From Sandaracinomonas sp041180785 (lineage in GTDB: Bacteria; Bacteroidota; Bacteroidia; Cytophagales; Spirosomataceae), in NCBI GenBank assembly GCA_041180785.1, contig JBEGQV010000223.1, positions 1 through 28,589 on the forward strand: 28,589 nucleotides of DNA, given 5' to 3'. Both the position numbers and the translations under genes were made by a program. Under the pieces are notes generated by a model that was not told where the DNA came from, did no database searches, and was given only the letters and a program-made list of their open reading frames with translations. Shown here one piece after another: positions 7,996 through 16,917 of the stretch (position 1 is the stretch's first letter; every line of letters begins with the position of its first letter).

Positions 7996-9189
7996 ATGAG
8001 CAAGCCTAAGGTTATTCTAGCATTTAGTGGTGGATTAGACACCTCCTTCTGTGTAAAATATTTAACTGAAGAAAGAGGAATGGAAGTTCATTCCGCTTTA
8101 GTAGATACAGGTGGATTTTCTCCTGCTGAATTGAAAATAATTGAAGAGAAAGCATACAGCCTAGGTGTAGCGAGTCATGTTAACCTAGATGTAGTCGATA
8201 AATATTATAATGACTGTATCCGCTTTTTAGTGTACGGAAATGTATTAAAAAACAACACTTATCCGTTATCTGTATCGGCAGAACGTGTTTTTCAAGCCAC
8301 TGCCGTAGCAAAATATGCTCAAGAAATTGGTGCGAAAGCCATTGCACACGGTTCAACAGGTGCAGGAAACGATCAGGTGCGTTTTGATGTTGTTTTTAGA
8401 ATTTTAGTTCCTGAATGTGAAATCATCACGCCAATTCGCGATTTACAATTATCGCGTGAAGCAGAAATTGATTTCTTGAAGTCGAAAGGCGTTGTTCAGG
8501 AGTGGCACAAGGCAGCTTATTCGATCAATAAAGGATTGTGGGGGACATCTGTGGGAGGAAAAGAAACCTTAACTTCCAATGGATATTTACCCGAAGAGGC
8601 ATGGCCTACTCAGTTGACAAAAACAGAACCAAGTACCATCACCTTGGAATTTGAATCAGGACAATTAGTCGGCTTAAACGGCAAAAAATCGAGCTCATCT
8701 GTAGCTGCTATTCGTGAATTGACTGATTTGGCTGGTGCTTATGCAGTTGGAAGAGATATCCATGTGGGTGATACTATTATTGGCATAAAGGGTCGCGTTG
8801 GATTTGAAGCCCCTGCTCCATTAATTATCATTAAAGCACATCATTTATTAGAAAAGCACGTGCTTACAAAACACCAATTGTATTGGAAACAAAACATTGG
8901 GGATATGTATGGCACGTTATTGCATGAGGGTCAATTCCTTGATCCAGTAATGAGAAACTTTGAGCATTTCCTAGAAAATACGCAATCAAATGTAACAGGA
9001 AAAGTTATTGTTCAATTGGCTCCTTATCAATTCCATGTTGTTGGTATTGAATCAAAATATGATTTAATGTCGTCTGCATTTGGCGCATACGGGGAAATGA
9101 ATAAAGCCTGGTCTGGGGATGATGTAAGAGGTTTCTCTAAAATCGTTTCGAATCAGACTATGATTCATAATTTGGTAAATAAAGAGTAG
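7996..9189 (+). CDS. argG: argininosuccinate synthase
   Basis: Joins citrulline and aspartate, using ATP, to make argininosuccinate. The 397-residue sequence starts with the PP-loop ATP motif AFSGGLDTS at 9-17 and contains HGSTGAGNDQVRFD near 117, then the usual synthase core to VGGKETLTSNGYLPEEAW. The length is standard. The start lies 1 nt after the stop of the GNAT gene, so the two are translationally coupled. The stop TAG is followed at once by a GAGACGA tandem array that separates it from argC by 45 bp. No argH is in the window. Confidence 0.97.
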   Translation: MSKPKVILAFSGGLDTSFCVKYLTEERGMEVHSALVDTGGFSPAELKIIEEKAYSLGVASHVNLDVVDKYYNDCIRFLVYGNVLKNNTYPLSVSAERVFQATAVAKYAQEIGAKAIAHGSTGAGNDQVRFDVVFRILVPECEIITPIRDLQLSREAEIDFLKSKGVVQEWHKAAYSINKGLWGTSVGGKETLTSNGYLPEEAWPTQLTKTEPSTITLEFESGQLVGLNGKKSSSSVAAIRELTDLAGAYAVGRDIHVGDTIIGIKGRVGFEAPAPLIIIKAHHLLEKHVLTKHQLYWKQNIGDMYGTLLHEGQFLDPVMRNFEHFLENTQSNVTGKVIVQLAPYQFHVVGIESKYDLMSSAFGAYGEMNKAWSGDDVRGFSKIVSNQTMIHNLVNKE

Positions 9190-9216
9190 GGACGAGAGAC
9201 GAGAGACGAGAGGGAC
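9187..9216 (+). repeat. GAGACGA tandem array at the argG stop codon
   Basis: The argG stop TAG (9187-9189) runs directly into three to four GAGACGA-type units ending GAGAGGGAC, then a T run (9220-9225) before argC. Unlike the secA-proB copy there is no inverted partner, so no hairpin forms locally. It lies inside an operon, where it could set different mRNA levels for argG and argC. Confidence 0.8.
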
Positions 9217-9234
9217 ACCTTTTTTAAAAAAAAT

Positions 9235-10188
9235 ATGAAAGCTAAAATTGGAATTATAGGCGGAGCGGGATACACGGGAGGAGAATTATTGAGAATTTTA
9301 ATCAATCACCCAATGGTGGAGGTTGCTTTCGTGCATTCCAATTCACAGGCTGGAAAGCCGGTTTACGCTACCCATACCGACTTACTGGGCTCAACTAATC
9401 TTTTATTCACCGATCAGCTTTCGAAGGTTGATGCACTATTTTTATGTTCAGGACATGGTGAATCTTCAAAGTTTTTAGCAACACATACGATTGATTCTAC
9501 GACAAAAATCATTGATTTGAGTACTGATTATAGAGATCAATCAGAAGGTTTTGTATATGGATTACCAGAATGGCAAAAGGAAAACATTAAAAAAGCAACC
9601 AAAATTGCAAATCCAGGATGTTTCGCAACATCCATTGAATTAGCTATGTTGCCAATGGCCATGAATCAACTAATTGAAAGTGATGTACATGTTTCTGCTG
9701 TAACTGGGTCCACTGGAGCCGGACAAAGTTTATCGACGACGAGTCACTTCTCCTGGAGAAACAATAACATAAGTATCTACAAAGCCTTTACACATCAGCA
9801 TTTAACTGAAATTGGGATGGTGCTTCACCAGGCAGCTTATCGCCCGAAAGTACATTTTATCCCTTACCGAGGAAATTTCTCAAAGGGAATCATGGCAAAT
9901 GTTTATACAGCTTTTAATGGAACTCAAGCTGAGGCGATACAATTGTACCATGATTTCTACAAAGATTCTCCGTTTGTATTTGTCAGCGAAACAGCAATTG
10001 ATGTCAAACAAGTGGTGAATACAAATAAGTGTTTTTTACACTTAACTGTTCATGATGGACAATTATTAGTTACGTCTATCATCGACAATTTAATCAAAGG
10101 CGCCTCTGGACAGGCCGTGCAAAACATGAATTTAATGATGGGTTGGCCGGAAGACAGTGGTTTACAATTAAAAGCAATCGGATTTTAG
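9235..10188 (+). CDS. argC: N-acetyl (or N-succinyl)-gamma-glutamyl-phosphate reductase
   Basis: NADPH-dependent reduction of acylglutamyl phosphate to the semialdehyde, the third step of ornithine synthesis. The 317 residues show the dinucleotide loop GIIGGAGYTGGELL at 6-19, STDYRD at 96-101 and the catalytic cysteine motif NPGCFAT with C129. The length is slightly short of the usual 340 but normal for the compact type. It precedes argD by 1 nt. Whether the natural substrate is acetylated or succinylated cannot be read from this gene alone. Confidence 0.95.
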   Translation: MKAKIGIIGGAGYTGGELLRILINHPMVEVAFVHSNSQAGKPVYATHTDLLGSTNLLFTDQLSKVDALFLCSGHGESSKFLATHTIDSTTKIIDLSTDYRDQSEGFVYGLPEWQKENIKKATKIANPGCFATSIELAMLPMAMNQLIESDVHVSAVTGSTGAGQSLSTTSHFSWRNNNISIYKAFTHQHLTEIGMVLHQAAYRPKVHFIPYRGNFSKGIMANVYTAFNGTQAEAIQLYHDFYKDSPFVFVSETAIDVKQVVNTNKCFLHLTVHDGQLLVTSIIDNLIKGASGQAVQNMNLMMGWPEDSGLQLKAIGF

Positions 10189-10189
10189 C

Positions 10190-11308
10190 ATGAAATTATT
10201 TGACGTTTATCCATTATATCCCATTGAACTTACAAAGGCTTCTGGCTCGAAAGTTTGGGATAAAAACGGACAAGAATATATCGACTTATACGGCGGTCAC
10301 GCCGTAATTTCTATTGGACATTCTCATCCTTATTATGTTCAAAAATTAACAGAACAATTAAAAAACATTGGATTTTATTCCAATTCAATTATTATTTCTG
10401 GTCAAGAGGAGCTTGCAGAGAAATTAGGCAAATTAGCAGGCTATGAAGACTATCAATTATTCTTAACCAATTCAGGAGCAGAAAGTAATGAAAATGCCTT
10501 AAAATTAGCATCCTTTCATACGGGTCGCAAAAAAGTGGTAGCCTTTCAACACGCTTTTCACGGAAGAACAGCAGGTGCAGTTGCCGTTACAGATAATCCA
10601 AGTATTGTTGCCCCGGTAAATGACACACAGCATGTCACCTTTTTGCCATTCAATCAGTACGAAGATTTAAGTGCAATTAATGAAGAAACTTGTGCTGTAA
10701 TAGTAGAAGGCATTCAAGGGGTTGGTGGCATCCAAGTAGCAAGTGAGCCATTTTTAAAAGCATTAAGAAAAAAATGTGATGAAGTAGGTGCTTTACTCAT
10801 TTTGGATTCTGTGCAATGCGGATATGGAAGATCAGGCAAATTCTTTTCTCATCAATTTGCAGGGATTGAGCCAGATTTAATCACTACCGCCAAAGGAATG
10901 GGAAATGGATTTCCAATAGGTGGTGTTTTAATTTCACCTAACATAAAAGCGAGTTACGGATTACTTGGAACAACATTTGGAGGAAACCACTTAGCATGTG
11001 CAGCAGCGAATGCTGTTTTAGATGTTATGAAAGATGAACATTTAATGGAAAATGCACAAACTGTTGGAAATTATCTTTTCAACGAATTAAAAGGCTTCAA
11101 AGGAATAAAGGAAATAAGAGGAAAGGGCTTAATGATTGGCATAGAATTTGAAAGACCTGTGGCAGAAGTACGTGATGCCTTATTATTTAAGCATCATATT
11201 TTTTGTGGATATGCAGGAAAACATACCTTGCGTTTGTTGCCAGCATTGAATTTAGACCAAGCAACTGCAGACCAATTCCTTAGTAGTTTGGAAAATGTTT
11301 TACAATAA
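10190..11308 (+). CDS. argD: acetylornithine/succinylornithine aminotransferase
   Basis: PLP-dependent aminotransferase (class III) converting the N-acylglutamate semialdehyde to N-acylornithine. In 372 residues: NSGAESNENALKLA at 94-107 binds the cofactor phosphate, HAFHGRT lies at 121-127, and the Schiff-base lysine is K235 in TTAKGMGNGFPIGG. The motif usually written D-E-V-Q reads D206-S-V-Q-C here, so the glutamate after the PLP-nitrogen-binding aspartate is serine. The gene starts 1 nt after argC and ends the operon. argB and the transcarbamylase gene are not adjacent. Confidence 0.94.
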   Translation: MKLFDVYPLYPIELTKASGSKVWDKNGQEYIDLYGGHAVISIGHSHPYYVQKLTEQLKNIGFYSNSIIISGQEELAEKLGKLAGYEDYQLFLTNSGAESNENALKLASFHTGRKKVVAFQHAFHGRTAGAVAVTDNPSIVAPVNDTQHVTFLPFNQYEDLSAINEETCAVIVEGIQGVGGIQVASEPFLKALRKKCDEVGALLILDSVQCGYGRSGKFFSHQFAGIEPDLITTAKGMGNGFPIGGVLISPNIKASYGLLGTTFGGNHLACAAANAVLDVMKDEHLMENAQTVGNYLFNELKGFKGIKEIRGKGLMIGIEFERPVAEVRDALLFKHHIFCGYAGKHTLRLLPALNLDQATADQFLSSLENVLQ

Positions 11309-11322
11309 AAACACCATGCTAC

Positions 11323-11353
11323 TTTGTTTTGTAGCTAAAATGTGATTATTTTG
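11323..11353 (+). promoter_or_regulatory. Bacteroidota-type promoter upstream of the foldase gene
   Basis: TTTG at 11323-11326, a spacer of exactly 19 bp, then TTATTTTG at 11346-11353. This is one mismatch from the consensus TTTG-N19-TAnnTTTG. Transcription would start near 11360, giving a leader of about 50 nt. A short inverted repeat GCTAC/GTAGC (11318-11322, 11331-11335) overlaps the upstream element and may be part of the argD 3' end or an operator. Confidence 0.6.
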
Positions 11354-11407
11354 CGTTTCTTTTTAACAAGAACAAGGATATAAAAATCAGTATTAATAAA
11401 TTTTTCA

Positions 11408-13525
11408 ATGGCGTTAATTACAAAAATTAGAGAGAAATCGGGTATCGCGGCAGCAGCCATCGCAATCAGTTTAATTTTATTCTTAGTAGGAAGTGATATT
11501 TTCCAAGGTAAATCATCATTATTTGGCACCAATAGTCAAGAAGTAGGTGAAATAGCGGGCGAAAAAATCATGATTGCCGACTTCCAGAAAAAAGTAGAAG
11601 AAGCAACAGCTAATTATACAGCACAAACAGGAAAAGGTCCGGGTGAACAAGAACAACAAATGATTCGTGACCAAGTTTGGAACCAATTGGTTTTAGACAT
11701 TGCCTATAAAAAGGAATTTGATGCATTAGGTATTAAAGTTTCGGAAGAAGAATTAGTCGACATGGTGCAAGGGAATAATATACACCCATCTGTTCGTCAG
11801 CAATTCACCAATCCTCAAACGGGACAATTTGACAAAACGTTTGTGATTCAGTTTTTGAAGAACTTAAAGACAATGCCAGCACAACAGCAACAAGCTTGGG
11901 CTGCCTTTGAAAAGTCTTTATCTCAAGATAGAATTCGTACAAAATATGAAAGTCTTTTACGTTTGTCGAATTTTGTAACTTCTAACGAAGCACAAAAAGA
12001 GTACCAAACACAAACAGCTAAATTTAATGCTCGATTTGTACACGTTCCTTTTTATTCGATCAACGATTCAACGATTAAAGTTGAAGAATCGCAGTTAGAA
12101 GACTATTTAGCTAAACACAAGGAGCAATACAAAGGATATAATTCACGTTCGATTCAATACGTAACTTTCCCTGTTATTCCTACTAAGCAAGATACCGTTG
12201 AATTTTACAACCAAATCAAGAAATTGGCAAAAGATTTAGCAGTCGCTCCAAACGATTCTGCATTTGCGATGTTGAATTCTGATGTTAGAACTCCCTATTT
12301 GCTTTCGTATTCAGAAATTCCAGAAGCAGTAAAAACCCAATTGAGTACTTTCCAACCAGGTGGTATTTATGGTCCATTTAAAAACGGATTAACCTATTCG
12401 ATTTATAAATATGGAGGAATCAAGAAAGACACCTTGTTTACTGTTCGTGCAAGTCATATTTTAATTGCACCTTCAAGCAAAACAGATTCAGCAAAAGCAC
12501 AAGCTAAGCAAAGAGCTGAAGCAATTTTAGCTCAAATTAAAGGTGGGGCAAGTTTTGAAACCTTAGCTCAAATGAATGGAATGGACGGCACTGCACAAAC
12601 AGGTGGTGATTTAGGTTATTTCAAGAACAATGGATCTATGGTAAAAGCTTTTGAAAAGGCAGTATTTGGATTTAATGGAACAGGTTTAATGCCACAAGTG
12701 GTTGAAACTGATTTTGGATATCATATTGTTAAAATCACGGATGCAAAAACAAATATCGCCTATCGTTTAGCTGCGATCAACAAAAACATCGCTCCTACCC
12801 AATCAACTTTAGATCGTGTATATGCACAAGCAGATAATTTTGCAAACGCAAATGGTACAGTAGGTGCATTTGAAGCTGCATTGAAAAAAGATAAGAGTTT
12901 AATCATGATGCGTGCGGAGAAAATTGCAGAAAACGCAACTTCAATTAACACCTTAAGCAATGCGCGTGAAATCGTACGTTGGGCTTTTGATGATAATACC
13001 TTTGTAGGAGATGGTTCTCATAAGGTTTTTGAGCAAGAAAACCAGTACATTGTTGCTTATTTAACTGGCAAGTCTGATAAAGACAATGTAAAAGTTGATG
13101 ATTACCGTGATGAGATTACTGGAATCGTTCGAAACCAAATTAAAGGAGAGAAAATCAAAGCAAAATTAGCAGGCTTAAACGGTACTTTAGAGCAAATTGC
13201 TCAAAAATATGGTGCAGGTGCAATTGTGGAAAATGTAGTTGACATGACCCTTGCAAATGGCGTATTGAATTCGGCGGGTCCAGATGCAACAGCATTGGGT
13301 AGAATTGCTGGATTAAAGACTGGTAAAAGAAGCAAAGTATTTGTTGGTGACAATGGTGTTTATGTAGCTGAGAAAACGGGTGCTATTGCAGCTCCTGCAT
13401 TAGCAGATTACAGCACCTACAAAAATCAAATTCAAATGATGACAACTCAAAGAACTTCTTTCTACATCAATGAGGCCATCAAAGAAAATGCAAAAATCGT
13501 TGATAGAAGAAATAAATTCTATTAA
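11408..13525 (+). CDS. PpiD/SurA-like peptidylprolyl isomerase, membrane anchored
   Basis: Periplasmic folding factor with a parvulin-type prolyl isomerase domain. The 705 residues begin with a basic cytoplasmic tail and one hydrophobic segment (about 13-31), then a SurA_N-like helical region with a conserved-looking start (VGEIAGEKIMIADFQKKVEE). The parvulin domain spans about 343-442, from RASHILIAP to FGYHIVKITD, with GGDLGYF inside. A second domain of about 230 residues follows, as in PpiD. It probably helps newly exported proteins fold as they leave SecYEG. The gene stands alone between its own promoter and a strong terminator. Confidence 0.92.
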   Translation: MALITKIREKSGIAAAAIAISLILFLVGSDIFQGKSSLFGTNSQEVGEIAGEKIMIADFQKKVEEATANYTAQTGKGPGEQEQQMIRDQVWNQLVLDIAYKKEFDALGIKVSEEELVDMVQGNNIHPSVRQQFTNPQTGQFDKTFVIQFLKNLKTMPAQQQQAWAAFEKSLSQDRIRTKYESLLRLSNFVTSNEAQKEYQTQTAKFNARFVHVPFYSINDSTIKVEESQLEDYLAKHKEQYKGYNSRSIQYVTFPVIPTKQDTVEFYNQIKKLAKDLAVAPNDSAFAMLNSDVRTPYLLSYSEIPEAVKTQLSTFQPGGIYGPFKNGLTYSIYKYGGIKKDTLFTVRASHILIAPSSKTDSAKAQAKQRAEAILAQIKGGASFETLAQMNGMDGTAQTGGDLGYFKNNGSMVKAFEKAVFGFNGTGLMPQVVETDFGYHIVKITDAKTNIAYRLAAINKNIAPTQSTLDRVYAQADNFANANGTVGAFEAALKKDKSLIMMRAEKIAENATSINTLSNAREIVRWAFDDNTFVGDGSHKVFEQENQYIVAYLTGKSDKDNVKVDDYRDEITGIVRNQIKGEKIKAKLAGLNGTLEQIAQKYGAGAIVENVVDMTLANGVLNSAGPDATALGRIAGLKTGKRSKVFVGDNGVYVAEKTGAIAAPALADYSTYKNQIQMMTTQRTSFYINEAIKENAKIVDRRNKFY

Positions 13526-13544
13526 TACCTCGTTATAATAAATG

Positions 13545-13578
13545 GAAAAGCATTCTGAAAAGAATGCTTTTCTTTTTT
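13545..13578 (+). terminator. intrinsic terminator after the foldase gene
   Basis: A perfect 12 bp stem, GAAAAGCATTCT (13545-13556) with AGAATGCTTTTC (13561-13572), closed by a GAAA tetraloop and followed by TTTTTT (13573-13578). This is the cleanest rho-independent terminator in the window. Its T tract ends only 1-10 nt before the possible gldG starts at 13580 and 13589. Confidence 0.93.
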
Positions 13579-13588
13579 AATGTTAACA

Positions 13589-15253
13589 ATGATTCAAAAA
13601 ATTACACCTTATCGATTACTCATATTAGGCGTATTGTTACTCCTAATTACTCCATACATAACCACTAAATTTGATTTAAGTGAAGAAAAAAAATTCTCAC
13701 TTAGTGAAAGTTCGATTCAAATTATCAAACAACTTAATTCCCCTATAAAGGTTAAAGTTTTTTTAGATGATGAAAATACACCAGGCGGCTTTAAACGACT
13801 GCACAAGGCACTAATTTCAACTTTAGAGGAATTGAAAAGCAACAGTAAAGTTCCCTTTCAAATTGAACAAATTCATATTTACAAAGACTATCCAACCGAT
13901 CAAGATCGCCAAAATCTAGCCTTTTATTTAGACTCCTTGGGAATCCCTCCAACAAATGTGGTCAACAATGAAAATGGGAAGAAAACACAATTGATGGTTT
14001 TCCCTGGGATTGTTATTGAAAAAGACAATCATGTTTCAGGGGCTTTAATTTTAAAAGGAAATAAATTAAATACTTCTCAGGAAATTCTGAACCAAAGCAT
14101 TGAAGGGTTAGAATATGAAATTATTCAAGCACTACAATCAATTCAAACTGATTCCAGGAAAAAAATTGGATTCCTATTAGACTACAGCCAGGTGCCAGCA
14201 CTTCGACAAATGGATTTGATTCGTGCCATGAAGAAAAAGTACGATTTATATCCGGTTGACCTTGGACAATCAGCCACCCTAGAAGGTCTTGATGCGATAT
14301 GTTTGATTCAACCAAGCAAATCCTTTTCAACAAAGGATGTATTCAAAATTGATCAATTTTTGGTAAAAGGTGGTAAGGCAATCTTTTTAATGGACGGTTG
14401 CAAAGTAGATACTGTACAACAGCAGGGACTCGTATTTACATCCAATGAAAGTGGTTTAGAAGAATTCTTTTTTAGAAATGGTATTCGACTCAATTCCAAC
14501 ATCATCAAAGATGCGCAATTATCTGGTGCTATCCCTTTAATTGTGGGAAATTTTGGCGATAAACCAAATATGCAATTAATGCCTTGGCCCGCCTTTCCAT
14601 TAGTTGAGGGAAACCCAACAAATATCATTAGTAAAAATCTGGATGCGGTATACAGCAAATTCATTTCCAGTATTGATACGTTTGCAACTAATGGATTACA
14701 AAAAACCATCTTATTAAGCAGTAGTAAATTATCAAAACTTCAAAAATCACCTGCGACTTTACCATTTTCAGCTTCAGGGAAAGATTTTGACCCAAAAAAT
14801 TATACCGATGGATCACAAATTGCAGCTGTTTTAAATCAAGGATATTTTCAGTCGATTTTCAAAAATAGACCTATCCCAAATGATTCATTGAAAAATTATT
14901 ACCAAGAAAAAACGAGTAAAAAAGGAGCCTTCATTTTGGTTGGCGATGCAGATATTGCCCTCAATGAGTTGGACCCTAAAAGCCATCAACCCCTAACCTT
15001 AGGCTATGATTTATTTTCGCAACATACATTTGCCAATAAAGATTTTATCATGAACGCCTTTGCATATCTTTTAGATGAACAACAAAGTTTAATGGCCAGA
15101 AATAAAGAAGTAAAATTACGACCATTGGACAAGGAAAAAATCACCAAAGAAAGAAGTTTTTGGCAGACCATCAACTTGATTTCTCCACTAATTTTTGCAA
15201 TGTTTATTGGCTATTTGGTTATCTTTTACCGAAAGAAGAAATACAGTAGATAA
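13589..15253 (+). CDS. gldG: gliding-motility-associated ABC transporter component GldG
   Basis: GldG is the auxiliary, substrate-binding-like subunit of the GldFG transporter linked to Bacteroidota gliding. The sequence shows an N-terminal membrane segment (about 8-25, LLILGVLLLLITPYITT), the characteristic FDLSEEKKFSLSESS stretch, a long extracytoplasmic domain, and a C-terminal membrane segment (ISPLIFAMFIGYLVIFY) with a basic tail. I chose the ATG at 13589 (MIQKITPYR) over 13580 because it leaves a little space after the upstream terminator. gldF, usually adjacent and upstream, is missing here. Downstream is dnaN. The gene directly follows an intrinsic terminator, so how it is transcribed is unclear. 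Confidence 0.9.
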   Translation: MIQKITPYRLLILGVLLLLITPYITTKFDLSEEKKFSLSESSIQIIKQLNSPIKVKVFLDDENTPGGFKRLHKALISTLEELKSNSKVPFQIEQIHIYKDYPTDQDRQNLAFYLDSLGIPPTNVVNNENGKKTQLMVFPGIVIEKDNHVSGALILKGNKLNTSQEILNQSIEGLEYEIIQALQSIQTDSRKKIGFLLDYSQVPALRQMDLIRAMKKKYDLYPVDLGQSATLEGLDAICLIQPSKSFSTKDVFKIDQFLVKGGKAIFLMDGCKVDTVQQQGLVFTSNESGLEEFFFRNGIRLNSNIIKDAQLSGAIPLIVGNFGDKPNMQLMPWPAFPLVEGNPTNIISKNLDAVYSKFISSIDTFATNGLQKTILLSSSKLSKLQKSPATLPFSASGKDFDPKNYTDGSQIAAVLNQGYFQSIFKNRPIPNDSLKNYYQEKTSKKGAFILVGDADIALNELDPKSHQPLTLGYDLFSQHTFANKDFIMNAFAYLLDEQQSLMARNKEVKLRPLDKEKITKERSFWQTINLISPLIFAMFIGYLVIFYRKKKYSR

Positions 15254-15343
15254 ACTTTGGAAGAAACCCCAAAATATTTTAACTTCAAGATTAAATTAAA
15301 AAATAAGCTTTTTTGCTTTAAACTATAAACGCTAAAGATTAGA

Positions 15344-16468
15344 ATGAAATTCTTAGTTGCTTCAAACATCTTATTAAAACAACTTTCTGCTATCAATGGA
15401 GTAGTTGCAAGTAATCCTATCCTACCTATCCTAGAGAACATTTTAGTAGAATTAGAAGGAAATCAATTAAAATTGACTGCCTCTGATTTACAAACTGTTA
15501 TGACTACATCGCTTGATGTAGAAGGATCAGAAAATGGTGCGATTGCCTTACCAGCTAAATTATTATTAGAAACGTTAAGGAGTTTACCTGAGCAACCTGT
15601 AACCATTTCTGCTGATCAAGGAACCTTTGGTGCAGAAATTTCTACCAAAAATGGGCGTTTTAAATTAAGTGGCGAAAACCCAATAGATTTCCCTAAAATT
15701 CCAGAAGTTAGCAAAAATCAATCCATTGATGTATCTGCTTTGGTATTAGGAGAAGCCATTGCAAATACGCTATTGGCCGTTTCAAATGATGATATGCGAC
15801 CTGCAATGACCGGTGTATTGATTCAAATGAATCCAGAACATACAAATTTTGTTGCAACAGACGGTCACCGTCTGGTACGTTACAGAAGAACCGATATTCA
15901 AACAAGTCAATCAAGTTCATTAATCTTACCCAAAAAGGCATTAGCCTTGTTAAAATCGACCTTACCTGCAGATGACAGCAATGTATCTGTAGAATTTAGT
16001 CAATCCAATGCTTTCTTTAGTTTTCAAAGCATTCAATTGATTTGTCGCATTATTGATGAGCGTTTCCCAGAATACGAAAATGCGATTCCGAAACAAAATG
16101 AAAACATTGTTACCATCAATCGTTTAGAATTTTTAAGTTCCGTAAAACGTATTTCGATTTATTCCAACAAAACAACACATCAAATTCGTTTGAAAATCTC
16201 AGCAAATAAGCTAATTCTTTCAGCTGAGGATTTAGATTATTCAAATGAAGCAAATGAGGTTTTAACATGCGAATACAAAGGAAATGATATGGAAATTGGC
16301 TTCAATGCGAAATTAATTTCTGAATTATTGGGTAATTTAAGTGCTAAATTTGTCGATTTAAAATTAAGCGAACCAAATAAAGCTGGTTTAATTATTCCAT
16401 CTGATCAAGATGAAAACGAAGACATTTTATTATTGGTAATGCCAGTAATGCTAAACTCATATAACTAA
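15344..16468 (+). CDS. dnaN: DNA polymerase III beta subunit (sliding clamp)
   Basis: Processivity clamp encircling DNA and binding Pol III and other replication and repair partners. The 374 residues start MKFLVASNILLKQLSAINGV and end near the typical MPVML. The three-fold domain plan is consistent: ILPILENILVEL and ASDLQTVM in domain 1, FPKIPE and ATDGHRLVRYR in domain 2, and the C-terminal hydrophobic pocket in domain 3. It is not next to dnaA in this window. A thioredoxin-like gene begins 4 nt after its stop, so the two are likely co-transcribed. The 90 bp upstream show no convincing promoter. Confidence 0.97.
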   Translation: MKFLVASNILLKQLSAINGVVASNPILPILENILVELEGNQLKLTASDLQTVMTTSLDVEGSENGAIALPAKLLLETLRSLPEQPVTISADQGTFGAEISTKNGRFKLSGENPIDFPKIPEVSKNQSIDVSALVLGEAIANTLLAVSNDDMRPAMTGVLIQMNPEHTNFVATDGHRLVRYRRTDIQTSQSSSLILPKKALALLKSTLPADDSNVSVEFSQSNAFFSFQSIQLICRIIDERFPEYENAIPKQNENIVTINRLEFLSSVKRISIYSNKTTHQIRLKISANKLILSAEDLDYSNEANEVLTCEYKGNDMEIGFNAKLISELLGNLSAKFVDLKLSEPNKAGLIIPSDQDENEDILLLVMPVMLNSYN

Positions 16469-16472
16469 TCAC

Positions 16473-16889
16473 ATGAAAAAGGCCCTTTTATTTTCGCTGA
16501 TATTGTTTTCAAGCAGCGTTTTTGCGCAAGATGCACCAAAAGGTGTAGATTTCTTTAATGGAACCTTTAAACAGGCCTTAGCGAAAGCAAAAAAGGAAAA
16601 TAAATTGGTCATGTTTGATGCCTACACAACTTGGTGTGGACCTTGTAAGGTTTTAAAAACTAAGGTATTTCCGAACAAAGAATTAGGCGAATATATCAAC
16701 AAGCATTTTGTTTCCATTGGAGTAGATATGGAAGCAGGAGAAGGCATTCAATTATCTAACATGTACCCTGTGGATGGCTATCCTACCATCTTATTTTTAG
16801 ACGGAGAAGGCAAGGTGAAAAAGAAAATATTAGGACTCCCTAGAGGCGGTGCGCAAGAACTTTTGGCAATTGCGAAAGCAATTAACTAA
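16473..16889 (+). CDS. secreted thioredoxin-family protein
   Basis: Periplasmic thiol-disulfide oxidoreductase or thiol-reductant candidate. The 138 residues have a signal peptide (cleavage likely after VFA, residue 18), the redox motif W54-C55-G-P-C58 and the cis-proline at P104 in GYPT. The fold continues to the C-terminus with TILFLDGEGKV. It sits 4 nt behind dnaN, so expression is probably shared with the clamp, but no functional link is obvious. Its stop codon TAA is followed directly by an AAGTAAA-type tandem array. Confidence 0.92.
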   Translation: MKKALLFSLILFSSSVFAQDAPKGVDFFNGTFKQALAKAKKENKLVMFDAYTTWCGPCKVLKTKVFPNKELGEYINKHFVSIGVDMEAGEGIQLSNMYPVDGYPTILFLDGEGKVKKKILGLPRGGAQELLAIAKAIN

Positions 16890-16913
16890 GTGAGAAGTAA
16901 AAAGTAAAAAATC
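16890..16913 (+). repeat. short AAGTAAA tandem array at the thioredoxin stop codon
   Basis: GTGAGAAGTAAAAAGTAAAA follows the TAA stop (16887-16889) without a gap. It belongs to the AGTGAAA/AAGTAAG family of arrays. A related array lies in inverted orientation at 17361-17400, so the small secreted gene between them is flanked by imperfect inverted repeats. Confidence 0.6.
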
Positions 16914-16917
16914 AATA

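Noticed and set aside
11318..11335. GCTAC/GTAGC hairpin as the argD terminator
   Set aside because: A 5 bp stem with no T tract overlaps a good promoter element; too weak to call.
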